From Chitinophagaceae bacterium (GTDB taxonomy: Bacteria; Bacteroidota; Bacteroidia; Chitinophagales; Chitinophagaceae), in assembly GCA_947372235.1 (NCBI GenBank), contig CANBSW010000030.1:1-35494 (forward strand): a stretch of DNA of 35,494 bases. The letters run 5' to 3'. The stretch's first letter is position 1. Each line of letters opens with the position of its first letter. The notes under the pieces were generated by a model. The model did not search any database. It saw nothing but the letters and a program-made list of their open reading frames with translations, and was not told the origin of the DNA. The position numbers and the translations under genes were made by a program. Of the stretch, positions 7,917 to 17,800 are shown in pieces.

Positions 7917-7921
7917 GGGGA
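7899..7921 (+). repeat. C-rich palindromic element forming the 3' end of the M20 gene
   Basis: C6-GG-C5-TATAG-G4-A, the same unit as at 3109-3132. It encodes the last residues of the M20 peptidase and contains its TAG stop (7914-7916). An inverted half-copy sits at 8022-8040 in the next gene, so the two bracket the intergenic region. Confidence 0.85.
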
Positions 7922-7936
7922 GTTATTAAACTGAGT

Positions 7937-7944
7937 TATATTTG
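7937..7944 (+). promoter_or_regulatory. Candidate Bacteroidota -7 element upstream of the flavoprotein gene
   Basis: TATATTTG is an exact match to the Bacteroidota -7 consensus TAnnTTTG. No TTG -33 element is seen at the expected distance, which weakens the call. Transcription from it would begin inside the dyad at 7945-7966. Confidence 0.35.
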
Positions 7945-7971
7945 ATGTCTAAGTACACTTAGACATTTTTT
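7945..7971 (+). terminator. Dyad with T-run between the M20 gene and the flavoprotein gene
   Basis: The arms ATGTCTAAGT (7945-7954) and ACTTAGACAT (7957-7966) are perfect 10-bp inverted repeats around a 2-bp centre and are followed by a T-run. As RNA this gives an 8-9 bp hairpin plus a U-tract, which fits a terminator for map and the M20 gene. It could instead be a dimeric operator. The flavoprotein ATG follows directly at 7972. Confidence 0.6.
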
Positions 7972-9258
7972 ATGCATACAATAATCGAAAATTCAGGAAT
8001 AGAGAGTGCTCAAAAAAAAAACCTTCAGGGGGCTGGGGGGTTAATTGTAATAGGAGGAGGTGCAGCAGGTTTTTTTTGTGCGGTGAATGCTGCAAGAATG
8101 AATCCTGCATTAAAAGTAACCATCCTAGAAAAATCCAATAAACTATTATCAAAAGTAAAAGTAAGTGGTGGCGGGCGTTGTAATACTACGCATGCCTGTT
8201 TTGATATTCCGGAACTAACACGCAAATATCCACGCGGACAGAATTTTGTTAAGAAAGCATTTCACTGGTTCAATACAAATGATACGATAACATGGTTTGC
8301 AGAAAGAGGTGTGGAATTAAAAACAGAAGCGGATGGAAGAATGTTTCCGGTTACCAATGATTCGCAAACCATTATTAATTGCTTGTTGAAAGAAGCGGAT
8401 AAATATGGGGTGGAAATATTAATGCAGTCTGAAGTTAAGACCCTGGAGTCTGGAGTTGATGGTGGATTTGTGATCCAAACTTCTAACTCCAAACTCCTGA
8501 CTCCGGACTTCGTTTGTATTGCTTCTGGTGGTTATCCAAAATCTTCCATGTTCGATTGGTTGATTAATTTAGGACACAGTATTGAAGAGCCTGTGCCATC
8601 ACTGTTCACATTCAATATGCCCGGTAATAAGATCACTGAATTGATGGGAGTGAGTGTGGAGAAAGCGGGTGTAAAAGTTGCCGGCACAAAATTATCAGAA
8701 GAAGGTCCTTTATTGATTACACATTGGGGCATGAGTGGTCCCGCAATATTGCGATTATCTGCATGGGGTGCACGACAATTAGCTGATCTCAATTATCATT
8801 TTACCTTATTGGTGAACTGGTTACCCGATTATAGAGAAGTGGATCTGCGAAGCGATTGGCAATCTTATCGGGATGAATATGCGAGTCTGAAAGTTGGCAA
8901 TAAAAATCCCTTTGGAATACCGGGAAGATTGTGGCTGCACTTACTTTTATGCAGTGAAATCAATCCCGAAATACGTTGGGCAGAAATACCTGCCAAAGAA
9001 CAGAATAAACTGATCAAAAATTTAACGGCGATGGAATTTGCTGTGAAAGGGAAGACCACTTTTAAAGAAGAATTTGTAACCTGTGGGGGTATTAAGTTAA
9101 GCGAAGTGGATCCCAATACTATGCAGAGCCGAATAAAACCCGGGATCTTTTTTGCAGGAGAGGTTTTGGATGTGGATGGAATAACCGGAGGATTTAATTT
9201 TCAAAATGCATGGACAAGTGGTTGGATAGCTGCAAAAGCGATTTCGGAAGCTAAATAA
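7972..9258 (+). CDS. BaiN/HI0933-type NAD(P)/FAD-dependent oxidoreductase
   Basis: A 428-residue flavoprotein of the HI0933-like family, often annotated as an aminoacetone-oxidase-family FAD-binding enzyme; the true substrate is generally unknown. The Rossmann dinucleotide motif VIGGGAAGFF spans about residues 26-35. The family hallmark SGGGRCNTTH follows at 65-74, the second FAD contact IASGGYPK in the middle, and GEVLDVDGITGGFNFQNA at about 396-413. The 22 or so residues before the first strand are longer than usual and partly encoded by an inverted copy of the C-rich repeat (8022-8040); no other ATG precedes the FAD motif. A second palindromic element (8443-8506) is in frame at residues 158-179. 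Confidence 0.92.
   Translation: MHTIIENSGIESAQKKNLQGAGGLIVIGGGAAGFFCAVNAARMNPALKVTILEKSNKLLSKVKVSGGGRCNTTHACFDIPELTRKYPRGQNFVKKAFHWFNTNDTITWFAERGVELKTEADGRMFPVTNDSQTIINCLLKEADKYGVEILMQSEVKTLESGVDGGFVIQTSNSKLLTPDFVCIASGGYPKSSMFDWLINLGHSIEEPVPSLFTFNMPGNKITELMGVSVEKAGVKVAGTKLSEEGPLLITHWGMSGPAILRLSAWGARQLADLNYHFTLLVNWLPDYREVDLRSDWQSYRDEYASLKVGNKNPFGIPGRLWLHLLLCSEINPEIRWAEIPAKEQNKLIKNLTAMEFAVKGKTTFKEEFVTCGGIKLSEVDPNTMQSRIKPGIFFAGEVLDVDGITGGFNFQNAWTSGWIAAKAISEAK
8022..8040 (-). repeat. Inverted copy of the C-rich element inside the flavoprotein N-terminus
   Basis: The reverse complement of this stretch (C6-AG-C5-TGAAGG) matches 18 of 19 bases of the element at 3109-3127. Read on the coding strand it supplies the in-frame residues L-Q-G-A-G-G just before the FAD-binding strand. 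It is preceded by a run of nine A. Confidence 0.8.
8443..8506 (+). repeat. CTCCTGACTCCGG-type inverted repeat inside the flavoprotein gene
   Basis: The left arm, CTGGAGTCTGGAGTT (8443-8457), pairs with AACTCCTGACTCCGG (8492-8506) at 13 of 15 positions, with one of the two others a G-T wobble. The right arm is preceded by a further AACTCC word (8485-8490). The reading frame is kept, and the encoded residues fill a strand-turn-strand region of the flavoprotein without obvious change in length. Confidence 0.7.
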
Positions 9259-9463
9259 TTTTCTACAAACAATGGGATTGAATGGTATTATGAAGCTAAT
9301 CCTCAGTATAAATTTCTCTCAAAAAATAATGGCTTTGTTTACAAAAGTCAAACATTTCTGTATTTTATAATGTATATTTATAAGGTTTGAAATCAGCCCC
9401 CGTTTTCAAATTCATTTCATAGTTAGATTTTTATTCTTGGTCAATCAATAATATATTTTTTGC

Positions 9464-11176
9464 ATGAAGCAAATTTTAATTTATTTGTTATTGTCTCTAG
9501 TTGCCTTTAATTCTCTTGACGCACAGCCTGAATTTGAATTGCTTTTGAAAAAGCCTTATGCAAAAAGAATTGAAGAAACAAAAAAAGTAATTGATAAGAT
9601 TGCGAATGCGAAAATTGATTCAGCAGGTGTATTTAAACTGATTGATCAGTATAGACAATTTGCCATTAACAGTGGTGATAAAGAGTTAATTCTTGAGGCA
9701 GATATGCTGCCGGTGTATTATTTTAAGAGGCATTCCAATAATAATCCGGAGCGGTTTCCCAATTCATTGCAATATGTAATCAATAAAGCTGCAAAGGAAA
9801 AGATACTTACTACTCAGGCAAGGGCAATGACGATCCGGGCGGAACACTATTTTAAATCGATAGGCAACTATGAACTTGCCTTTGAAGAATATTTTAATTT
9901 AGAAAAGTTGATCAGACAAATACCTTACGAATCTTTTCCTGATGAATTGGGTATCATGAAAGATATAGGAGAAGCGTATTTTTATTTTTCAGATTATCCG
10001 AAAGCAATCCAATATCTTAAACAGGCCATTCAATTTACACCCATACAATTTAATGGACAAGGATATAATTTGGCTTTAAATAGCTTAGGCCTCTGCTATC
10101 AGCTTACAGGTAATCTGGATTCTTCTGATTATTATTTTAATAAATTACTCGACAAATCAGGTCCCATTCATAGAGAAGTATGGGAAAGTATCTCTAAAGG
10201 AAATTTGGGTTATAATTTGTATTTGCGTGGCGACTATGAAAATGCAAAACCATTCTTTGAGGCAGATATCAGTGTAGCTGAAAAAAAACATGATTGGGGT
10301 TTGGCCTCAGGCTCCCTGATACCCATGGCAGAAATTTCTTTTAAATCGAAGCAATATGGGCTTGCAGAAAAACAACTCTTTTTAGCTAAAGAATATATTA
10401 TCAGATCCGGACAATATAAAAGATATTCCAACCTATATCCATTATTGAGTAAATGGTATGCGTATAAAGGGCAACTGGCACTTTCATCGGTTTATCTTGA
10501 CTCAGCAATTTATGTGAAAGATAGTCTTGCCCGAAAGTTCCGCTTGTTACAATTATTACGTTCTGAACAAAAAGCTGAAAGACTGGAACATCTTGCAGAA
10601 ATAGACAGAATAGATGATGAAAGAAAATTGAAGATTTTGCAAAGAGATTTATTGGTCGTTTCTGTATTTGCATTAATGGCTATTGCTTTCTATGTATATC
10701 GTAATCAACGGAAAAAACATCTCCAACAAAAAAAAATAATGGATCTGGAATTGGCAGGAAAGCAAAAGGAATTGTTGGCCGCCACTTTGCAACTCGAAAT
10801 TTTCAGTAAAAATATTTCAGAACAAAATGTACTGATTGAAACACTTGAAAAACAATTTGGCGAAAACAGTAATAATGAAGCGCTTGAGCAAATAAGACAG
10901 GTAACCATATTAACTGATGCAGAATGGGAGCAATTCAGAATGCTGTTTGCAAAAGTGCATGCGGGTTACCTACAACGGCTGCAGTTAAAACTTCCCGATC
11001 TTACACCAGCTGAAATACGGTTTATGGCATTGGCTAAACTTGGATTTTCAAATAAGGAAATGGCTGCCATGCAGGGTGTTTCTACCAATAATATCCGCAA
11101 TATCTGGTTCCGTCTCCGTAAAAAGATAGAGATCAGAGAGGATGCTTCTTATAAAGAACTGGCAGACACGGTCTGA
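9464..11176 (+). CDS. Membrane-tethered TPR protein with C-terminal helix-turn-helix regulator domain
   Basis: 570 residues. An N-terminal signal sequence (LIYLLLSLVAFNSLDA) is followed by a periplasmic region of about 5-6 tetratricopeptide-like helical repeats (about residues 100-350). One transmembrane helix follows (about 396-412, VVSVFALMAIAFYVY), with a basic stop-transfer NQRKKH and a cytoplasmic coiled coil. The C-terminal LuxR-like helix-turn-helix (about 513-560) contains LTPAEIRFMALAKLGFSNKE and GVSTNNIRNIWFRLRKKI. Proteins with this layout in Bacteroidota are thought to pass a periplasmic or surface signal to DNA directly (family knowledge). It precedes the giant adhesin gene, which makes control of that locus plausible but unproven. 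No kinase or receiver domain is present. Confidence 0.85.
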   Translation: MKQILIYLLLSLVAFNSLDAQPEFELLLKKPYAKRIEETKKVIDKIANAKIDSAGVFKLIDQYRQFAINSGDKELILEADMLPVYYFKRHSNNNPERFPNSLQYVINKAAKEKILTTQARAMTIRAEHYFKSIGNYELAFEEYFNLEKLIRQIPYESFPDELGIMKDIGEAYFYFSDYPKAIQYLKQAIQFTPIQFNGQGYNLALNSLGLCYQLTGNLDSSDYYFNKLLDKSGPIHREVWESISKGNLGYNLYLRGDYENAKPFFEADISVAEKKHDWGLASGSLIPMAEISFKSKQYGLAEKQLFLAKEYIIRSGQYKRYSNLYPLLSKWYAYKGQLALSSVYLDSAIYVKDSLARKFRLLQLLRSEQKAERLEHLAEIDRIDDERKLKILQRDLLVVSVFALMAIAFYVYRNQRKKHLQQKKIMDLELAGKQKELLAATLQLEIFSKNISEQNVLIETLEKQFGENSNNEALEQIRQVTILTDAEWEQFRMLFAKVHAGYLQRLQLKLPDLTPAEIRFMALAKLGFSNKEMAAMQGVSTNNIRNIWFRLRKKIEIREDASYKELADTV

Positions 11177-11529
11177 TATTACTTTTACAAAGAACAGTTT
11201 AGCGTAGATTGAAATTGATTTATTTGATAAATAGATCAATAATTAGAAGGATATATCCTTTTATGTTAACTGCCGCTGTTAGATGTTTTCCATAGCTGAT
11301 TTCACTTTTAGCTGTTTTTTAAAGTAGGTTCCTCATTTCCAACACTTCTTTTACTCTCCATTCAAAAAAAAGGTGGCTTTTTACTGGTTACCAATAACTT
11401 TTTTTTAAACACAAGTAATTGATAATGCTCCTATTGTGAAATAGTGATGCACTTGTTGCGTTTTTGTGATGCTGAATTTTTGGAGATCACTTGCAACTCA
11501 AGCTATTTTAATGCTATGAAATTTCTTTT
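11177..11529. other. Noncoding AT-rich stretch between the regulator and the small membrane gene
   Basis: About 350 bp with no supportable gene on either strand. It contains a perfect 14-bp palindrome, AAGGATATATCCTT (11247-11260), which could be an operator. It also contains two GTGATGC direct repeats near 11444 and 11467. A weak promoter-like TTG (11480-11482), 21-bp spacer and TATTTTA (from 11504) lie just before the small open reading frame. The other gap in this region, 11692-11815, is A-rich and shows nothing I can name. Confidence 0.5.
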
Positions 11530-11691
11530 ATGTTATTGCTTTCAAAAATTGAAAAAAAGACGATTACGTGTATTGGGATGATTGCTTTGTCTGGAATCAT
11601 TTTGATTTTATTGATCTGGTGGTGGTATGATAGGCAATTGAGGAAACTGGATATACAGAAAAGGGACTTAAGTGAATGGAAAATAAAATGA
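11530..11691 (+). CDS. Small single-pass membrane protein (53 aa), hypothetical
   Basis: An open reading frame of 53 codons from ATG 11530 to TGA 11691, below common length cut-offs. The product has a short basic N-terminus (SKIEKK), a hydrophobic helix of about 18 residues (IGMIALSGIILILLIWWW, about residues 15-32) and a charged cytoplasmic-like tail (YDRQLRKLDIQKRDLSEWK). That pattern, with lysines before the helix and a Trp cluster at its edge, is what a genuine small membrane protein looks like rather than random translation. It lies between the TPR/HTH regulator and the giant adhesin on the same strand. I recognise no family and assign no function. Confidence 0.5.
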   Translation: MLLLSKIEKKTITCIGMIALSGIILILLIWWWYDRQLRKLDIQKRDLSEWKIK

Positions 11692-11815
11692 GAATCAACT
11701 GATTAGATGAAAAAAAAGTAGTGAAAAGTAAGGGTAAGTTCAATAAAGATTTATATAACTATTTGGAATCCTTCATCATCCTTGTTTGGAAATAAAGTTT
11801 AAAATGGATTGAATT

Positions 11816-14800
11816 ATGAAAATTTATTTCAGCCAAAACAGAAAACCGCTACCAAAATTATTGTTTGTCATGTTATGGATCATGATGCTGATCCTGTTTT
11901 CAACAATGCGTTTATACGTATATGCAAATGATGGTAAGCCGTTAGTAGTCAATAAAGTATTTTCATTTGATCACCTATCTGCCGTTTTGCGGAAAGGGGT
12001 GGTAAGTAAAGACGTTCATTCACAATCATTATTTTTTACAGATTTTAGTGTTTCTGCACCAATATTGCCTTCTATCAGTTATGCAACAGGTACTCAATAC
12101 CTAATAACAGGAAGAGCTATTACACCATTAACCGTTACAAATACCGGTGGCGCAATAAGTGCCGGTTCTGCAGGAGGTGTTACTTCCGTTGCTGGTACTG
12201 GCGTATCTACTTCAACGGATAATGCCAACGGACTTTTAGCCTCCTTTACTTCTGCTTATGGAATGGCAGAAGATGCCTCTGGTAATTTATTTGTGGCAGA
12301 TTTTGGTGGAAATAAGATACGTAAAATAACCCCTGCCGGAGCAGTTACCACTTTTGCAGGAACGGGAACAGCAGGAGGCACAGATAATGCAGTTGGAACG
12401 TTGGCAACTTTTAATGGACCAACGGGTCTTGCGTTTGATGCATCTGGAAATTTATTTGTTGCAGAGTTTGGAGGTCATAAAATACGCAAGATCACTCCGG
12501 CGGGAGTGGTAACTACTTTTGCGGGAACAGGAACAGCCGGATTTTTAAATAATGCAACTGGAACCTCCGCTTTATTTAGCGCACCATTTGGAGTTGTGAT
12601 TGATGCATCAGGTAATTTGTTTGTTACTGACGGAGGTAATACCAGGATCAGGAAAATAACCCCTGCCGGAGCTGTAACCACATTTGCCGGTACAGGTAGC
12701 ACTGGTTCTTCAGATAATACTACGGGTACCTTAGCAACTTTTAGCGGATTGTTCGGCATTGCGATTGATGCATCAGGAAATTTATATGTTGCAGACAGGA
12801 ACAATAATAAGATCCGTAAAATAACGCCTGCTGCTGTTGTTACTACATTGGCAGGGAGTGGAGCAGCAGGTTCTTCTGATAATGCTACCGGAACTTTAGC
12901 AACATTTAATACACCGTTTAATCTTACTACAGATGCATCAGGTAATGTGTATCTGGCAGATAGGGGCAACAGAAAAGTTCGTAAAATAACTCCTGAGGGA
13001 GTTGTAACCACATTTGCGGGATCGGGTACCAGCGGTTCGTCAGACAATATTGATGCAACACTGGCTACTTTTAATACACCTTCCGGTGTATTGTTTAGTG
13101 CATCGGCCAATGCAATTTATATAAATGATATCGGCACTTTTAAAGTTCGAAAAATTTCTTTTTCGGGATATAGTATCAGTCCGGCATTACCCACCGGTTT
13201 AAGTTTCGATGCAAGTACCGGAACCATCAGTGGAACACCCACTGCATTAACTGCTGCAACCAATTATACAGTAACAGCTATTAACAACAGTGGAAGCACA
13301 AGTACAACCGTAAACATCGCAACCATATTACAGCCGGTGATCAATGTTACTATTGGTAACCAAAATGGTTTCAGTTCCTGTATTGGTTCTGCATCGCCTG
13401 TTGGACTTGATTTTGCCGTAACGGGTACAAATCTGGTGGCAGATATTACGCTTACAGCTCCAACCGGGTTTGAATTATCCACTTCTACCGGTGGTGTGTA
13501 TAGTAATAGTATTACATTAACACAAAGTGGCGGTACTGTTGCTTCAACAACAATTTATGCAAGGTTAGCGGCTTCTGCTACTGGTACGCCATCAGGTAAT
13601 ATTGTGGCTGCAACAGTGCCGGGGGTATCAACTATTATGAGTGCTGTATCAGGGGCGGTGAATGCATTACCGGTTCCGGTAATTACGACTGTTGGGGCTA
13701 CCGCATTTTGTGCCGGAGGATCTGTAACCTTAACGGTAGCTACTGCAAATTCTGCAGGAACTGCTTTGCAGTTTTCGGGTACTCAGTATGCAAATGTTAC
13801 AAGAAATATTTCAGACGATTTTACCATTGAAGCATGGATCAATACTACTGATAATTCATCTACCGGTACACAGTATTACCAGGGCTCCGGTTTATTGTTT
13901 GCTGATCTGGCAGGAATAACCAATGATTTTGGAGCAGCCATCCTGAACGGAAAATTTATTTTCGGAACCGGTAATCCCGATGTTTCCATTCAATCATCTA
14001 CCACTGTTACCGATGGACAATGGCACCATGTGGCAGCAGTTCGGCGCAAGGCGACCGGCGTAATTGAAATTTATGTAGATGGTGTGCTTGAAGGTTCATT
14101 GGTTACCGGTAACACATTGTCGCTGAATGCACCTTCAACCATGACCATTGGTGGCAATACGGTGATCAACCGTAATTTCAAAGGGCTGATCGATGAAATG
14201 CGGGTATGGAGTGTTGCAAAAACCGGAGCGGAAATACAAAGCACCAAAAACAGTTCGGTTCCTGCGTCATCAACAGGGCTGGTGGGTTATTGGCGTTTTA
14301 ATGAAGGAAGCGGGACTGTTGCAACCGATATATCACCGGCAGGCAATAGCGCTAACTTTTTAAACAGCCCGGCCTGGGTAAGTTCCGCCGCGCCTATACA
14401 AAGCAGTTATACATGGACTCCTGCAACAGGATTGAATATAAGTTCGGGTGGAATTGTAAAAGCCAATCCAACTACAACAACAACTTATACAGTAACCGCC
14501 ACCAACGCTTTTGGATGTATTGCTACTGCAATATCAACCATTACTGTTAACCCTGTACCCACTATTACTCTTGGTGCGGTTACGGGTGTTGGAACAGGTG
14601 CTTCATCATTCAGTTTACCTTATACTGTTATTACGGGCAGCCCGGATAAATATTCTATTAGCAGTGTTGGGCCTACGCTAATGGCTGGTTTTGCTTCAAT
14701 CAGTAATAGTACACTTTCCGCTACGCCCATTACTGTGCCGATACCAGCAAGCAGTGCCAAATCATATACATTTAGTATCACCGTTAGTAACAGTGGTTCT

Positions 14801-17800
14801 GGTTGCGTATCTGCGGATAATTTATTTACGGTGTTAGTGGGTACCCCTGCGCCAATTATCAGTTATGCAAATAATACACAGAGTTATTCAGTAGGTACTG
14901 CCATCACACCTTTAATTATTACTAATACCGGCGGTGCTGTGCCTATAACACCAAGTACGGTAGTTTCTAAGTTTGCAGGAAATGGTGCAAGAGGGGCCTC
15001 AGCTGATAATGTAAATAGGCTTTCCGCATCTTTTAATGCTCCCTTTTCAATCACAAAAGACGTAGCAGGTAATTTTTATGTGACTGAATATGGTGGTAGA
15101 AAAATAAGAAAAATCGACCCTTCCGGTGCTGTAACTACCATCGCAGGTAGTGGAGGAAATGGTTCAACAGATAATTTAAATGGACTTTTAGCAACATTTA
15201 GTACACCTGTTAGCACAGCTGTTGACACAGCAGGTAATATTTTTGTATCAGATCAGGATCCCTCAAAGATTCGAAAGGTCAGCATTACAGGAGCAGTTAG
15301 TACTGTTGCAGGAAGAGGAGGCTTAGGTTTTTTAGATAATTCAAATGGCCTTTTAGCTATATTTAATTATACGGGTGGAATCTCGAATGATAATTCTGGG
15401 AATCTTTATGTAGCAGATATTATAAATAATAAAATTCGCAAGATTAACTCCGCTGGAGCTGTAACCACATTTGCAGGTAATGGCAGTTTTGGATCAATAA
15501 ATAATTCTAATGGCCTTTTGTCTTCTTTTGGCAATCCATATGATCTTGTAGTTGATAGATCTGGGAATGTATTTGTTGCAGATACGTATAGTTTTAAAAT
15601 TCGAAAGATCACTCCAGCAGGGGCAGTAAGTACTTTTGCAGGAAGTGGTGCTAATGGTATATCAGATAATGTAAATGGTCTTTTGGCATCTTTTGCATCA
15701 CCGATAGCTATTGGTATTGATGGCTCCGATAATTTGTATGTGGTTGACAACGGAAGTAATAGGATTCGAAAAGTCAGCACATCGGGGGCAGTTACAACTA
15801 TTGCAGGTACTGGTGTATTTGGGATAGACGATAGATTCGTAGGGCCGAGAGGAATTACTGTTGATGCTTCAGGAAATGTATATGTTGCAGATCCTCAAAC
15901 TAATTTTATTTCTAAAATAACGCAGTTAGGTTATAATATTAGTCCTTCATTACCATCAGGTTTAAGTTTTGATGCTGCAACGGCAACGATCAGTGGAACA
16001 CCAACCGTAGCTACTCCACCAACAAATTATACAGTTACTGCTTCTAATGCAGGAGGTAGTAGCAGTACGGTTATTACCCTTTCCACATTTACGGCTACAA
16101 TAAATATTACAGGTAATTTAAGCTCATTTAAAACCTGTTCAGGCATTGTTTCTGCTCCACAGTCTTTCGCAGTAAGCGGCAGTAATTTAACTGTAGATGT
16201 AAACATTCAGGCCCCTGCCGGTTTTGAAATAGCTACTACAGTTGCAGGAGTATATAGTAGTAGTCTTACTTTAACCAAAACCGGTAATGTGCTTAGCAGT
16301 ACTGCCGTTTATATAAGGTTAAGTGTAGCAGCTACAGGCACTACAGCCGGTGGTCCAATTAGTTGTACTTCGGCTGGTGCGGCAGGTAAAAGTATTATCA
16401 TTCCAAATAATACGATAAGTATTGCATCCATTCCGGTAACCCCATTTATTACGTCAGCCTCGGGATTGGCTTTTTGTTCTGGTAGTAGTGTTGTAGTAAG
16501 CTCTTCTGTTGCTACCGGTAATCAATGGTATAACGGTGGCGTAATTATTAATGGAGCAACCGGTAATAAATATACTGCAACCAAAGCCGGGTCGTATAGT
16601 GTAATAGTAACCAATGCAAATGGTTGTACCAGTGCCGCCAGTAATCCTGTAGTTACTACTTTAAACAGTAACCCAATTGCCAATGTTACAGAAGGAACAC
16701 AACTTGCTTTTGCCAATTGCGGCGCTACTACGGTTAGTTTAAGTGCCAATGCAGGAGCGGGTTTAAGTTACCAGTGGGTAAATGATAACGGAAATATTTC
16801 TGGTGCAACTTCGCAGCAGTATGCAGTTACACAACCGGGTAATTACAGTGTTCGTGTAAGGGATGCCAATAATTGTTCAACGCAATCGCCTGTTACTAAA
16901 ATTCTGTCCCTTGCTTCCGCCTCAGCAAATGGCACTACTGCTGTTTGTTTGGGTAATTCCGTTTTGTTAAGTGGTAATGTAAATGGTTTTACCAATCCCA
17001 CATTTCAATGGCTGAAAGATGGAGTAAATATTTCTGGTGCTACTTCGGCCAGTTATGCAGCAGGAGTAACGGGAAGTTTTAATGTTACTGTTACGAGTGG
17101 TGGTATCAGTTCTTCTTCCTGCCCTGTTAATATTACAGTGAATGCATTGCCAATAGTTACTATTGCAGCAAGCCCTGGTAACAGTGTTTGTGTAGGTACA
17201 CCATTGAGTGTAAATGCAGTTGCTGCTGGTAACAATACCTATCAATGGCTAAATAATGATAATGCTATAGAAAATGAAGTGTCGGCAAGTGTAAGCATTA
17301 CAGCGTCGGGTATTTACAGTGTGCAGGTAACCGATGCCAATGGTTGTTTTAATACGAGCAGTAATACCACAGTTTCTATTAATGCATTACCTGCTCCGTT
17401 ACCAATATCGGGTAACACAGTGGTTGATGTAAACAGTACAACATTATTATTTAGTGCGCCAACTGGTGGTTTGTGGAGCAGCAGTAATACTTCTGTTGCA
17501 GCGGTAAATGCTTCAGGAACGGTATCTGGTATAACTGCAGGAAACGTTGTGATCAGTTATACATTAACCAATGCAGATAATTGTTCTACAGTTGTAAGTA
17601 CTACACTAACTGTAAATGCAGTTCCGCTTACGCCTACCATTACTGCCGGATCGGCTACTAATTTCTGTACGGGGGGATCTGTTGTATTAACTTCAAGTGC
17701 AACCAGTGGTAATCAATGGTATAAAGATGGTGCGGTAATTGGTGGTGCAACCGGTACTACCTATACCGCAACAGGCAATGGATTATATACAGTTGTGGTA

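Noticed and set aside
9360..9463. Promoter for the TPR/HTH regulator (for example TAAGGTTTG near 9382)
   Set aside because: The -7-like words have the wrong internal spacing and no TTG is found at the right distance, so no call is made.
12475..13110. Long antisense reading frame (211 codons) opposite propeller 1, and many similar ones along the giant gene
   Set aside because: They mirror the codon periodicity of the repeats on the sense strand, have low-complexity translations and no family features. The sense frame is uninterrupted and domain-rich.
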